This document shows positions 53,092-61,901 of a stretch of 64,000 bases of DNA, in pieces. Position numbers and translations under genes: made by a program. The notes beneath the pieces were generated by a model. The model was not told the origin of the DNA and made no database searches. It saw nothing but the letters and a program-made list of their open reading frames with translations. Each line of letters begins with the position of its first letter. Within the stretch, counting starts at the first letter, position 1. Location of the stretch: the NCBI RefSeq assembly GCF_024346395.1, contig NZ_JAGQCW010000004.1:62001-126000 (forward strand). The letters are read 5' to 3'. This DNA comes from Cyanobium sp. AMD-g (lineage in GTDB: Bacteria; Cyanobacteriota; Cyanobacteriia; PCC-6307; Cyanobiaceae).

Positions 53092-54974
53092 TACCGCTCC
53101 GGCCGGGGCGCCTGCCAGTCGGGAGCGATGCCATTCCGGCGCAGCTGGGCCACCGACGCCTCAAGGCGGCGGCGGTCGAGGCGCCAGAGCCGATACACCC
53201 CGGCACTGGCGATCTCGCTGGCCCCCAGGTGGCGCCAGAAAGGGGCGCGGGCAGTGGTCTGGTCGATCACCACCAGGACCGTGGGCTGGGCGTCCGGTGG
53301 GCTTGGCTGCTGGCCCGCCCGGCGCTCCCGGCGCAGCCGCTCCGCCAGGTTGATGGGCCCCTCCACTCCGATGCCCTCGTAGATCACCACCCGCCGCCCG
53401 TAGTAGTGCAGCGAGGGCTTGAGGACGCCCACCATCGCCACGGGCTCGCCGGGACGGCCCTCGCGCTGCAGGGCCGCCGCCATCCGGCGCACGGGCTCGC
53501 CCCGCAGGCGATCGCCCACGCTCCACAGGGGCAGCAGGGCCGTGGGAACGAACAGCACCAGCGGCAGTTGCAGGGCCAGCAGTCGCAGGGGGGGGCGGCG
53601 GCGGCGGCAGAGCCAGCCCAGCAGGGCCGCCAGCAGCCAGCAGGCGGCCACCAGGGGCACCAGCGGGCTGCCGTCGAGCTCCGCCGCCAGCGTGGGCATC
53701 TCTGGATCGTTGATCAGGGGCAGCCAGAGGCGGGCCGCAAGGAACACCAGCCCCAGGCCCGTCACCAGCAACAGGCTCAGGCCCCAGGCCCAGCGCTCCC
53801 AGGGGCGGCCGCCACCGCCGGTCCAGGCCGTCTGGGCCGCCAGGGCGACCAGCAGGGCCGCGGCGGGCGTGGCCGGCAACCAGTAGCTCGGCAGCTTGGT
53901 GGCGGCGGCGGTGAAGAACAGCAGCACCGCCAGGAGCCAGCAGGCGGCGAAGCGGGCCAACGAGGCGGCAGGGGGGTGCGGCAGGGTGGGGCACCAGGAG
54001 CGTCGCAGCGGGCCGATGGCCCGGGCCAGCCCCACCAGCAGCAGCGGCGACACCGGCAGGCTGGCCACCAGCATCACCGGCAGGAAAAACCACCACGGCT
54101 GCAGGTGGCGGTTCACCACCTCGGTGAACCGCTGCAGGTTGTGGTAGCCGAAGAAACTGTCCCAGAAGGGTCGGCCTTCGCTGTGGAGTGCCAGCAGATA
54201 CCAGGGCAGGGCCACCAGGGCCGTGAGCGCCAGGCCCCGCAGGGGCTGCAGCCGCCGCCAGAGCCCAGCGATGTCGGCCTGGAGCCAGCCGAACAGCAGC
54301 AGGGTGATCGCCAGCAACACTCCGGCCACCGGCCCCTTGGTCAGCACGGCCAGCCCCAGCACGGGCCACGGCAGCCACCAGGGCCGCGCCGGGTCGGCAT
54401 AGGCCTGCCAGCAGAGCAACAGCGCCAGGGCCACCAGGCCGCTGAACAGGGAATCACTCACGGCCGTGCGTCCCCAGGCCAGGGCCAGGGGGGAGAGGCC
54501 GAAGGCCAGGGCGGCGGTGAGGGCCGTCAGCCCCGGCCGTACGGCCACCGCACCCGGCACCCGGCCGGCGGAGGGGGGCTGGGGCCAGCGCAGCAGGGTG
54601 TCCGCCAGGGCCAGCATCACGCCGATGGCGGCCAGGGCAGAGGGAAACCGGGCGGCCCAGGTGCCCAGGGGATTCCATTGGTCCTGGCCGGGCAGGGCGT
54701 AGACGAGCCCCATCAGCCAGTACACCAGGGGCGGCTTGTCGTAGCGGGGCAGGCCGTTGACCCGCGGGATGAGCCAGTCGCCCGTTTCCGCCATGGCCCG
54801 CGCCGATGCCGCGAACAGGGGCGGCGTTTCATCCACCAGGCCCGTGCTGCCCAGTTGCCAGGCGTAGAGCACCAAGCCCAGCAGCAAGGTGATCAACAGC
54901 AACCGGCGGCGCTGGGGGCGGGGCAGGGCGGGCAAACCGGCGGGGCGAATCGGAGGGAACCTATCGCTCCCCAC
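53088..54974 (-). CDS. ArnT/PMT-like (GT39/83) membrane glycosyltransferase
   Basis: 628 residues from ATG 54974. N-terminal helix LLLITLLLGLVLYAWQLGST then the catalytic-site loop GLVDETPPLFAASARAMAE with the DE pair, and WLIPRVNGLPRYDKPPLVYW, the signature of ArnT-type enzymes that move sugars from undecaprenyl phosphate. About ten further helices and a soluble C-terminal domain. Donor and acceptor are unknown. Confidence 0.88.
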   Translation of the reverse strand: MGSDRFPPIRPAGLPALPRPQRRRLLLITLLLGLVLYAWQLGSTGLVDETPPLFAASARAMAETGDWLIPRVNGLPRYDKPPLVYWLMGLVYALPGQDQWNPLGTWAARFPSALAAIGVMLALADTLLRWPQPPSAGRVPGAVAVRPGLTALTAALAFGLSPLALAWGRTAVSDSLFSGLVALALLLCWQAYADPARPWWLPWPVLGLAVLTKGPVAGVLLAITLLLFGWLQADIAGLWRRLQPLRGLALTALVALPWYLLALHSEGRPFWDSFFGYHNLQRFTEVVNRHLQPWWFFLPVMLVASLPVSPLLLVGLARAIGPLRRSWCPTLPHPPAASLARFAACWLLAVLLFFTAAATKLPSYWLPATPAAALLVALAAQTAWTGGGGRPWERWAWGLSLLLVTGLGLVFLAARLWLPLINDPEMPTLAAELDGSPLVPLVAACWLLAALLGWLCRRRRPPLRLLALQLPLVLFVPTALLPLWSVGDRLRGEPVRRMAAALQREGRPGEPVAMVGVLKPSLHYYGRRVVIYEGIGVEGPINLAERLRRERRAGQQPSPPDAQPTVLVVIDQTTARAPFWRHLGASEIASAGVYRLWRLDRRRLEASVAQLRRNGIAPDWQAPRPERY

Positions 54975-54996
54975 CCCTGAGCTCCTGTGTCGCCCG

Positions 54997-56226
54997 TCAG
55001 GCGATCAGCCGGTCCACAAGTTCAAGCTGCCGGGGCAGGCACACCCGGATCAGATCAAACCGCTCCACCACGGTCCGTCGCGCTTCCTGCCGCAGCCCAA
55101 GGTGGGACGAGGGATCGGCCAGCACGGCCGCCAACCGCTCGGCCAGGGCCCGGTGGTCGAAGAAATCCACCAGCAGGCCGTTGTGGCCATCGGTGATCAC
55201 GTCCTGCACCGGTGCCGTGGCCGAGCCGATCACCAGGGCGCCGCAGCTCATCGCCTCCAGCAGGCTCCAGCTGAGCACGAAGGGAACGGTGAGATACACA
55301 TGGCAGGCCGTGACCCGGAACAGCTCGTGCAGCTCCGGGTGCGGCACGCGGCCGACGAAATGGATCCGGGAGCGATCGAGGTCCTCACCCAGTTCCTGGA
55401 GCATCGCCTCCTTCCAGCTGCCACCACCGGGCGGGGCCGAGCCGTAGCTCAGCCCCTCCCCGCCCACGATCACCACCTGGGCCCTGGGACGCAGCCGCTG
55501 CAGCAGAGGCAGCATGCGCATGAAGGTGTGGAAGCCGCGATAGGGCTCCAGATTCCGGGCCACGAAGCTCACCAGTTCGTCACCGGGGGCGAAGCTCAGA
55601 CCGGCGCGCTGCAGCTGCAGCCGGGCGGCCCCCTGCGGGGCGATGGCGGCGGTATCGATGCCCTCATGGATGACGCTCAGCCGCTGGCGGAACGGAGCTG
55701 GCACGGTGCTGGCCTGCCAGGGGGTGGGGGCCAGCCCCCAGTCCAGATCCTGGAGGGCGAGAAGCTGGGGGGCCCGCCGCAACCGCAACCGGGCCCGCAG
55801 CCGCCAGTCGGCGTCGGCGAACTCCGGGTCGAACCCCACGTCTGCCCCCTGCAGCTGATAGATGAACTCGACCTGGTGCAGGACCGGGACGTCCGGCAGC
55901 AGATCCTTCACCACCAGCAGCTCGCCCCAGCCGGGATGGCCGATGACCAGATCGGGCCGCAGGCCTGCCTGCAGCAGGGACGCGAGGCAGCCGGCCACCG
56001 CCTCGGCCCGCAGCACCTTGATCTGGAAATCAGCTGCCCAGGGGTGGCAGGGGGGCACCCCACCGGCCGGCAGCGGGTCGTAGCGGTGCAGCGGGACGCC
56101 AGGCAGGGGCCGGCTGGTGGGGCCACCGATGGCGACCACCCGATCACCGCGGCGCTGCAGGGCCGGCACCAGGTGGCGGTACTGGCCGGGGAAGTTCTGG
56201 TGAACGAACAACAGCGTGCGGCTCAT
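54997..56226 (-). CDS. GT4-family glycosyltransferase
   Basis: 409 residues from ATG 56226: LLFVHQNFPGQYRHLVPALQ at the N-terminus, VGFDPEFADADWRLRARLRL, SVIHEGIDTAAIAPQG, VSFVARNLEPYRGFHTFMRM and VVIVGGEGLSYGSAPPGGGS. The C-terminal part has VPFVLSWSLLEAMSCGALVI, where the usual first Glu of E-x7-E is replaced by Val or Leu while the second (LLEAM) is kept. Stop of the EamA gene upstream overlaps its start by 4 bp. Confidence 0.87.
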   Translation of the reverse strand: MSRTLLFVHQNFPGQYRHLVPALQRRGDRVVAIGGPTSRPLPGVPLHRYDPLPAGGVPPCHPWAADFQIKVLRAEAVAGCLASLLQAGLRPDLVIGHPGWGELLVVKDLLPDVPVLHQVEFIYQLQGADVGFDPEFADADWRLRARLRLRRAPQLLALQDLDWGLAPTPWQASTVPAPFRQRLSVIHEGIDTAAIAPQGAARLQLQRAGLSFAPGDELVSFVARNLEPYRGFHTFMRMLPLLQRLRPRAQVVIVGGEGLSYGSAPPGGGSWKEAMLQELGEDLDRSRIHFVGRVPHPELHELFRVTACHVYLTVPFVLSWSLLEAMSCGALVIGSATAPVQDVITDGHNGLLVDFFDHRALAERLAAVLADPSSHLGLRQEARRTVVERFDLIRVCLPRQLELVDRLIA

Positions 56227-57167
56227 GGCGCGGCTGGCTGCCAGAGCCGGCCGCGCTGGTTGATCAGCAGCACCGAGATCAGGGCGAGCACGGCACCGAG
56301 CCACTGCAGCGGATCCAGCCGTTCCTCAAGCAGCAGCACGCCGCAGAGCACCGCGAACACCGGCGTCAGGAACGTGAGAGCGGTGAAGCCGGTGAGATCG
56401 CCGCTGCTGGCGAACCAGAAAAACAGGCCGTAGGCCAGGGCACTGCCCAACAGGGCCGCGTAGGCCATCAGGCCCCACTGGCCCAGGCTCCAGTGGGGCC
56501 AGAAGGCGACAGCCGCAGGCCGCAGCAGGGATTCACCGCCGGCCACCAGCAGCAGGGGCACGCCGCCCAGGAGCATGTGCCAGCCGGTGACGGCGACCGG
56601 ATCGCTGCGCCGGGTGGCGTAGCGGCAGAGCACGGTGCCCAGGGCCATCGCCGCCGCCGCCCCCAGCATCCAGGCTTCACCGTGGCTCCAGGCCTGCCCC
56701 TGCAGGGCCGGTGGCCCCTGCAGCCACCAGTGGCGCAGCACCTCCCCGGGGAGCCCCAGGCAGAGGATGCCCAGCAGGCCGATCAACAGGCCCAGCCAGC
56801 CCACCGGGTTGATCGCCTCGCCGAACAGGGTGCGGGCCAGCAGGGCCACCAGCAGGGGCTGGGAATCGATCAGCACCGAGCCGAGGCCCGCCCCGGTCTG
56901 GCCCAGTCCCCGGGCCAGCAACCCCTGGAACAGGCTGCCGTCGACGGCCGCGAACAGCAGCAACCAGGGGACATCCACCGGATCGATGCGCCAGGAGCGT
57001 CCCAGCAGGCGGGCCGCCAGCAGCAGCACCAGCCCGGCGGGCAGCAGCCGCAGGCTGGCCAGCATCGCCGGGGAGGTCCCCACCAGCAACGGCTTCATGG
57101 CCGCCATCGCTGTGCCCCACAGGGCGAAGGGCAGAAGCATCAACACCCAGCGCAGGGTCCGGGGCAT
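56223..57167 (-). CDS. EamA-family (DMT) permease
   Basis: 314 residues with ten predicted helices in two EamA repeats: first repeat from WVLMLLPFALWGTAMAAMKP, second from LGAAAAMALGTVLCRYATRR, ending VLALISVLLINQRGRLW. Family members export amino acids, purines or sugars; substrate unknown. Overlaps the GT4 gene, with which it is probably cotranscribed. Confidence 0.85.
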   Translation of the reverse strand: MPRTLRWVLMLLPFALWGTAMAAMKPLLVGTSPAMLASLRLLPAGLVLLLAARLLGRSWRIDPVDVPWLLLFAAVDGSLFQGLLARGLGQTGAGLGSVLIDSQPLLVALLARTLFGEAINPVGWLGLLIGLLGILCLGLPGEVLRHWWLQGPPALQGQAWSHGEAWMLGAAAAMALGTVLCRYATRRSDPVAVTGWHMLLGGVPLLLVAGGESLLRPAAVAFWPHWSLGQWGLMAYAALLGSALAYGLFFWFASSGDLTGFTALTFLTPVFAVLCGVLLLEERLDPLQWLGAVLALISVLLINQRGRLWQPAAP

Positions 57168-57221
57168 GGGGCGGGTGACCTGGGGCGTCGGTGGAGGTGG
57201 AGGGGTGGGCAGCGCGGGAGC

Positions 57222-57244
57222 AGGCCTCTCCAGGCCTTCTTTTT
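57222..57244 (+). terminator. Terminator-like hairpin upstream of sppA
   Basis: AGGCCT (57222-57227), loop CTCC, AGGCCT (57232-57237), then TCTTTTT. It reads as a plus-strand intrinsic terminator 27 bp before the sppA start, between divergent genes, and the following TAAGAT (57244-57249) could instead be a -10 box. Its role is unclear. Confidence 0.4.
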
Positions 57245-57271
57245 AAGATCCAGCCACCGCGCATCTCCACA

Positions 57272-58084
57272 ATGCCCTGGCCCTGGCGCCGCAAGTCCCG
57301 ACGAACCCTGGCGCGAATCGCCATCGAAGGGCCGATCGCCGGAGGCACCCGGGTCCGGGTGCTGAAGGCGATTGAGCAGGTGCAGGAACGGGAGTGCCCC
57401 GCGCTGCTGCTGCGCATCGACAGCCCCGGCGGCACCGTGGGCGACAGCCAGGAGATCCATGCGGCCCTGCTGCGGCTGCGGCAGAAGGGCTGCCGGGTGG
57501 TGGCCAGCTTCGGCAACATCTCCGCCTCAGGCGGTGTCTATGTGGGGGTGGCGGCGGAGAAGATCGTCGCCAACCCCGGCACCATCACCGGTTCGATCGG
57601 GGTGATCCTGCGGGGCAACGATCTGTCGCGGTTGCTGAAGCGGATCGGCATCCGGTTTGAAACCGTCAAGAGCGGCCTCTACAAGGACATCCTCTCGCCC
57701 GACCGGGCCCTCTCAGAGCCCGAACGCCTGCTGCTGCAGGAGCTGATCGATTCCAGCTACGGCCAGTTCGTCACCGCGGTCGCCGCGGGGCGGGGCCTGG
57801 AGGAGGCGGCGGTGCGCACCTTCGCCGACGGACGGGTGTTCAGCGGCGCCCAGGCCCTGGAGCTCGGCCTGGTGGATGTCCTGGGGGACGAGGAGAGTGC
57901 TCGCCGGCTGGCGGCGGAGCTGGCGGGGCTGGATCCGGAGAAAACCCGCACCGTCAGCTTCGGCAAACCGCCCAGGAAGCTGCTGGGCCTGCTGCCGGGC
58001 GCCACACTGCTCCAGCAGCTGTCCCAGTCCCTGAGCCTGGAACTGGCCTGGAACGGCCAGCCCCTCTGGCTCCATCGCCCCTGA
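57272..58084 (+). CDS. sppA: Signal peptide peptidase SppA, short form
   Basis: Ser/Lys protease degrading cleaved signal peptides. 270 residues from ATG 57272: LLLRIDSPGGTVGDSQEIHA, SFGNISASGGVYVGVAAEKI with the catalytic Ser86, NPGTITGSIGVILRG, and the Lys segment TVKSGLYKDILSP. No N-terminal membrane anchor is visible (start PWPWRRKSRRTLARIAIEG), so it would be soluble or peripherally bound. Confidence 0.92.
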   Translation: MPWPWRRKSRRTLARIAIEGPIAGGTRVRVLKAIEQVQERECPALLLRIDSPGGTVGDSQEIHAALLRLRQKGCRVVASFGNISASGGVYVGVAAEKIVANPGTITGSIGVILRGNDLSRLLKRIGIRFETVKSGLYKDILSPDRALSEPERLLLQELIDSSYGQFVTAVAAGRGLEEAAVRTFADGRVFSGAQALELGLVDVLGDEESARRLAAELAGLDPEKTRTVSFGKPPRKLLGLLPGATLLQQLSQSLSLELAWNGQPLWLHRP

Positions 58085-58088
58085 CGTC

Positions 58089-58505
58089 ATGAAGCCTGGT
58101 CTCGAGCTGAGGGCCCTGCGGGGAGCCACCACCGCCAGCGCCAACAGCGGCGACGCGATTGCCGAGGCCGTGGCCGAGCTGATCGAGGAGCTGCTGCGCC
58201 GCAACGACCTGGCGGGGGACCGGGTGCTCTCGGTCACCTTCTCCGTCACCGCCGATCTGGACGCCTGCTTCCCGGCCGCGATCGCCAGGCGCCGGGCCGA
58301 CTGGGGACGGGTCGCCCTGCTGGACTGCCAGCAGATGGCGGTGGCCGGGGACCTGCCCCGCTGCATCCGGCTGCTGGCCCACGCCTGGATGGACGCCCAT
58401 CGGGAGGTGGTCCATCCCTACCTGCGGGACGCCGCCCGGCTGAGGCCCGATCGGGCTGATCCCGTACAGCCTTCGGCCCCAGCCAGCTCCCCCGCCGACC
58501 ACTGA
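58089..58505 (+). CDS. aroH: Chorismate mutase, AroH type
   Basis: Converts chorismate to prephenate for Phe/Tyr synthesis. 138 residues resembling the Bacillus AroH fold: ELRALRGATTASANSGDAI, VTFSVTADLDACFPAAIARR, VALLDCQQMAVAGDLPRCIR and HPYLRDAARLRPDR. It begins 4 bp after sppA. Confidence 0.93.
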   Translation: MKPGLELRALRGATTASANSGDAIAEAVAELIEELLRRNDLAGDRVLSVTFSVTADLDACFPAAIARRRADWGRVALLDCQQMAVAGDLPRCIRLLAHAWMDAHREVVHPYLRDAARLRPDRADPVQPSAPASSPADH

Positions 58506-58543
58506 AGGCGCGGCAGACGCACGGGCGTGTTGAGACTTTCAAC

Positions 58544-59179
58544 ATGACATTCTTCGAAGCCATGCCCTCCTTTCCGTCTGAGCGGTCCCATCCCCCGGGC
58601 CTGATCGGCCGTCTGGGCACTGCTGCCCTCGGAGCCCTGGCCGTCGCCACCGCCACCGTCCTCTCCCCTGTCGGCACCGCTCCGGCTCTCGCCCAGGGCA
58701 CGCCAGGGCTGATGGAATTCCGCTGGGAGAACAACAAGGATTATCGCAAGCTTTACTTCTTCACCACCGACACCGTCCGCATGCAGCGGGCGGAGTACTA
58801 CCTGATGCTGCGGCCGAAGGACCGCAAGACCGCGATTCTGAAGTTGAGCATCAGCGTTCCCAGCCACTTCGATACCAAGATCGATCCCAAGCAGGTCAAG
58901 CTCTGCAGGATGAGTGAAGGGGGGATGCTGAAGAGAACCCGCTGCCTGGAAACGATCCCCGCCACGATCGAAGTGTCGGCAAATGGCAGATCCATCGATA
59001 TTTTCCCTGAAACGCCTGTCTCTGACAAGGACACCATCGGTGTTTACATGAACGTGTTCAACCCGTTCAACGCCGGCATGTATCAGTTCAACGCCCTGGC
59101 CCAGGCCCCCGGCGACATCCCCGTCTCCGGCTACCTGGGCAGCTGGGTGATCCAGATCGTGCCAAGCAACACCAACTGA
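58544..59179 (+). CDS. DUF2808 exported protein
   Basis: 211 residues: N-terminal signal region (LIGRLGTAALGALAVATATV, ending near APALAQ), then LMEFRWENNKDYRKLYFFTT, VRMQRAEYYLMLRPKDRKTA and IDIFPETPVSDKDTIGVYMN, as in DUF2808, a cyanobacterial family of unknown role. Codon use is less G+C-biased in the second half than in neighbours. A second ATG at 58562 is an alternative start. Confidence 0.8.
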   Translation: MTFFEAMPSFPSERSHPPGLIGRLGTAALGALAVATATVLSPVGTAPALAQGTPGLMEFRWENNKDYRKLYFFTTDTVRMQRAEYYLMLRPKDRKTAILKLSISVPSHFDTKIDPKQVKLCRMSEGGMLKRTRCLETIPATIEVSANGRSIDIFPETPVSDKDTIGVYMNVFNPFNAGMYQFNALAQAPGDIPVSGYLGSWVIQIVPSNTN

Positions 59180-59207
59180 TAGGGTGACCCACTGAGCAGA
59201 CAGCAGC

Positions 59208-59345
59208 ATGACGAAGCGCACACTCGAAGGGACAAGCCGCAAGCGCAAGAGGGTTTCCGGCTTCCGGGTGCGGATGCGCACCCACACGGGTCGTCGCGTG
59301 ATCCGCACCCGCCGTCGCCGGGGTCGGGCCCGCCTGGCGGTCTGA
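59208..59345 (+). CDS. rpmH: 50S ribosomal protein L34
   Basis: 45 residues, [20 protein letters not shown] then [20 protein letters not shown], the standard L34 sequence. It begins the usual rpmH-rnpA-yidC block. Confidence 0.97.
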   Translation: MTKRTLEGTSRKRKRVSGFRVRMRTHTGRRVIRTRRRRGRARLAV

Positions 59346-59363
59346 GGCTGACCGTGAGGGGCC

Positions 59364-59780
59364 ATGGCCCTGCCACAGCAACACCGGCTCCGGGGCCGAC
59401 GGGTCTTTGATCGGCTCTACCGCCAGGGTCGCCGGTTCCAGGGCCCGGCGCTCGTTCTGCGCATTCTTGCCGCGGACCCGTCCCTGCTCCCCCCCGGCAC
59501 ACCGCCACGCCCCAGCCCCTGGCGCTGCGGGATCGTGGTCAGCAGCAAGGTGAGCAAGCTGGCGGTGCGCCGCAACCGCCTCAGGCGCCTGTTTCACGAC
59601 CAGCTGCTGCGCCACCCCCCGGCACCGGCCAGTCCGCTCTGGCTGCTGATCACGCTCAAGCCAGGCTGCCTGGAACGCGGCGAGGTCCAGCTCCTGGGAG
59701 AATGCAGCCATCTGCTGCGCCAGGCAGGATTGCTCCTTGACCCCGGAGGACAGGGTGGAGAACAAACTCGAGATCAATGA
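59364..59780 (+). CDS. rnpA: Ribonuclease P protein component
   Basis: 138 residues: MALPQQHRLRGRRVFDRLYR, CGIVVSSKVSKLAVRRNRLR with the RNR motif for RNA binding, and LWLLITLKPGCLERGEVQLL. It overlaps the PH-domain gene by 26 bp. Order and spacing with rpmH match other cyanobacteria. Confidence 0.95.
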   Translation: MALPQQHRLRGRRVFDRLYRQGRRFQGPALVLRILAADPSLLPPGTPPRPSPWRCGIVVSSKVSKLAVRRNRLRRLFHDQLLRHPPAPASPLWLLITLKPGCLERGEVQLLGECSHLLRQAGLLLDPGGQGGEQTRDQ

Positions 59781-60201
59781 AACGGTCTTCTACGAAGGAG
59801 GTCCCGCCAAGGGCGACCTGGTCATCAACCTGCTGTTCGGCCTGACGCTGATCGGCATCCCTTTTGCCGTTGGAGCCATCGTGCGGGCCCTGTGGCTGCG
59901 GTTCCGCATCACCAGCCGGCGCATCAGCGTCAGTGGCGGCTGGCTCGGCCGTGATCGCACCCAGGTGGTCTACAGCCAGATCCGCGAGGTGCGCTCGGTC
60001 CCACGGGGCTTCGGCGCCTGGGGCGACATGGTGCTTGTCCTCAACGATGGCGCCAAGCTCGAAATGCGTGCGGTGCCGCGCTTCCGTGAGCTCGAGACCT
60101 ACATCGAAGAGCGGCGCGACAGCCGCAGCAAAACCGCCCCCCGCACGCCCGGTGGCAGCGGTGCGGCCGGCTTCGCCCCCCCGGCCCGTGAAAGCGCCTG
60201 A
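59755..60201 (+). CDS. PH-domain membrane protein between rnpA and yidC
   Basis: 148 residues from GTG 59755, preceded by GGAGGACAGG, an unusually good ribosome site that decides this start over the in-frame TTG 59737. Contains a membrane segment (LVINLLFGLTLIGIPFAVGA) and a bacterial PH-like domain with RFRITSRRISVSGGWLGRDR and TQVVYSQIREVRSVPR. Located in the ribosome/insertase block; function unknown. Confidence 0.85.
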   Translation: MENKLEINETVFYEGGPAKGDLVINLLFGLTLIGIPFAVGAIVRALWLRFRITSRRISVSGGWLGRDRTQVVYSQIREVRSVPRGFGAWGDMVLVLNDGAKLEMRAVPRFRELETYIEERRDSRSKTAPRTPGGSGAAGFAPPARESA

Positions 60202-60276
60202 CCACCTGACCCCCATCCGGTCTCCCCGGTCGGGCACACTGGCTGCCGAGAGTCCCCACCCCAGCGAACCCCTGCC

Positions 60277-61410
60277 GTGATCGGCTACATCTCCGACAAC
60301 CTGCTGCTCCCGATCCTCGACTTCTTCTACGGATTGGTCCCCAGCTATGGGCTCGCGATCGTGGCCCTCACCGTGGTCATCCGCTTGGCCCTGTTCCCCT
60401 TGAGCGCCGGCTCGATCCGCAGCGCCAGGCGCATGCGCATCGCCCAGCCGGTGATGCAGCAGCGCCAGGCGGAAATCAAGGCCAAGTACGCCAACAACCC
60501 CCAGAAGCAGCAGGAAGAACTGGGCGGCCTGATGAAGGAGTTCGGCAGCCCCCTGTCGGGATGTCTGCCCCTGCTTGTGCAGATGCCGATCCTCTTCGCC
60601 CTGTTCGCGACCCTGCGGGGATCGCCGTTCGCCGATGTCCCCTACCCGGTCAACCTCAAGGTGCTGCCGGCCGAGGAGATCGCGGCGGTGGAAACCAAGC
60701 CCTTCAACAGTGCCAGCCACTCCATCTTCATCAGCGAAACCGAGCACGTGCCGGTGATCGCCAGCCTCGAAGGGGGCACCAAGCTTGGCGTCGGTGACAG
60801 CACCAAGGTGGAGCTGCACGGCAAGGACGGCACCAGCTTTGCCTCCCTGCTGGGCACCGTGGAGCACGGCGACAGCTTCACCCCCAGCTGGGTGGTGACC
60901 AAGGGCGAGGGCGTGGTCCAGGTGGATGACCAGGGCACCATCACGGCCCTGGCCCCCGGCGACGCCACCGTCGAGGCGCGCATCCCCGGCCTGGCGGCCC
61001 GCAGCGGTTTCCTGTTCATCAAGGCCCTCGGCCAGGTGGGCTTCTACACCGATGGGGCGATCAACTGGGACATCGCCATCCTGGTGGGAGCCTTCGGCGC
61101 CTCCCTGTTCGCCTCCCAGCTGCTCTCGGGGATGGGCATGCCCGCCAACCCCCAGCAGGCCACGGCCAACAAGATCACGCCCGTGATGATCACCGCGATG
61201 TTCCTGTTCTTCCCGCTGCCCGCCGGAGTGCTGCTCTACATGGTGGTGGCCAACGTGTTCCAGGGGGTCCAGACCTTCCTGCTGACCCGTGAGGCCCTGC
61301 CCGACAACCTGCAGGCGATCCTCGACAAGCAACTCGCCCAGCAGCCGGCCACGGCCACGGCCGGTGCTGGCGGAGGCCGGTTGCCCTTCGAGCCCAAGGC
61401 CAAGAAATGA
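60277..61410 (+). CDS. yidC: Membrane protein insertase YidC/Oxa1
   Basis: Inserts proteins into plasma or thylakoid membranes. 377 residues from GTG 60277: first helix [20 protein letters not shown] with the conserved Arg36, [20 protein letters not shown], and C-terminal helices [20 protein letters not shown] and [17 protein letters not shown] soluble insert spans about residues 150-250; part of it ([20 protein letters not shown] then [14 protein letters not shown]) reads like a bacterial Ig-like BIG2 fold. Overlaps yceD by 4 bp. Confidence 0.94.
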   Translation: MIGYISDNLLLPILDFFYGLVPSYGLAIVALTVVIRLALFPLSAGSIRSARRMRIAQPVMQQRQAEIKAKYANNPQKQQEELGGLMKEFGSPLSGCLPLLVQMPILFALFATLRGSPFADVPYPVNLKVLPAEEIAAVETKPFNSASHSIFISETEHVPVIASLEGGTKLGVGDSTKVELHGKDGTSFASLLGTVEHGDSFTPSWVVTKGEGVVQVDDQGTITALAPGDATVEARIPGLAARSGFLFIKALGQVGFYTDGAINWDIAILVGAFGASLFASQLLSGMGMPANPQQATANKITPVMITAMFLFFPLPAGVLLYMVVANVFQGVQTFLLTREALPDNLQAILDKQLAQQPATATAGAGGGRLPFEPKAKK

Positions 61411-61898
61411 CTCCCCGGCTGCAGCCGCTGCCCCTGCAGGAGTTGCGGTTGCTGGGCGAGGGCCGCAACTGGCCGATCGACCAGCCCATCGCCGGGCTGG
61501 CCAGCCTCACCCCGGTGCGGGGCCAGATGCGGGCGATGCATCACGGCACGGTGCTCGAAGTGGAGGGCTCAGTCGAAACGATCATCACCCTCTGCTGCGA
61601 CCGTTGTCTGCAGACCTACAACCACGCCCTGACGGCCAAGGCCCGGGAACTCCTGGAGATCGCGGTGGCGGGCCCCGAGGAGGAGGAGGTGGTGTTCGCG
61701 GCCGAGGATCCGGTGGAGTGCCTCGATCCGGGGGGCAGCTTCGATCCCGAGCGCTGGCTGTTTGAACAGCTCAGCCTGCAGCTGCCCCTGGTGAACCGCT
61801 GCGGGGCCGACTGTCCAGGCCCGCCGCCGCCCACAGGTGACGCCAGCGACACAGGGGAAGGTGATCCCCGCTGGGCGGCCCTTCGCTCCCTGCGCTGA
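61407..61898 (+). CDS. YceD/DUF177 family protein
   Basis: 163 residues: [39 protein letters not shown] with a CxxC pair, and a C-terminal [17 protein letters not shown] with a second cysteine pair, suggesting a bound metal. DUF177 (YceD) proteins are linked to 23S rRNA or ribosome assembly in bacteria and chloroplasts. ATG 61407 overlaps the yidC stop. Confidence 0.85.
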   Translation: MTPRLQPLPLQELRLLGEGRNWPIDQPIAGLASLTPVRGQMRAMHHGTVLEVEGSVETIITLCCDRCLQTYNHALTAKARELLEIAVAGPEEEEVVFAAEDPVECLDPGGSFDPERWLFEQLSLQLPLVNRCGADCPGPPPPTGDASDTGEGDPRWAALRSLR

Positions 61899-61901
61899 GC
61901 C

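Noticed and set aside
53229-54980. Plus-strand open frame of about 580 codons opposite the ArnT-like gene
   Set aside because: Gln/Gly/His-rich shadow translation; the minus strand encodes a clear membrane glycosyltransferase with family motifs.
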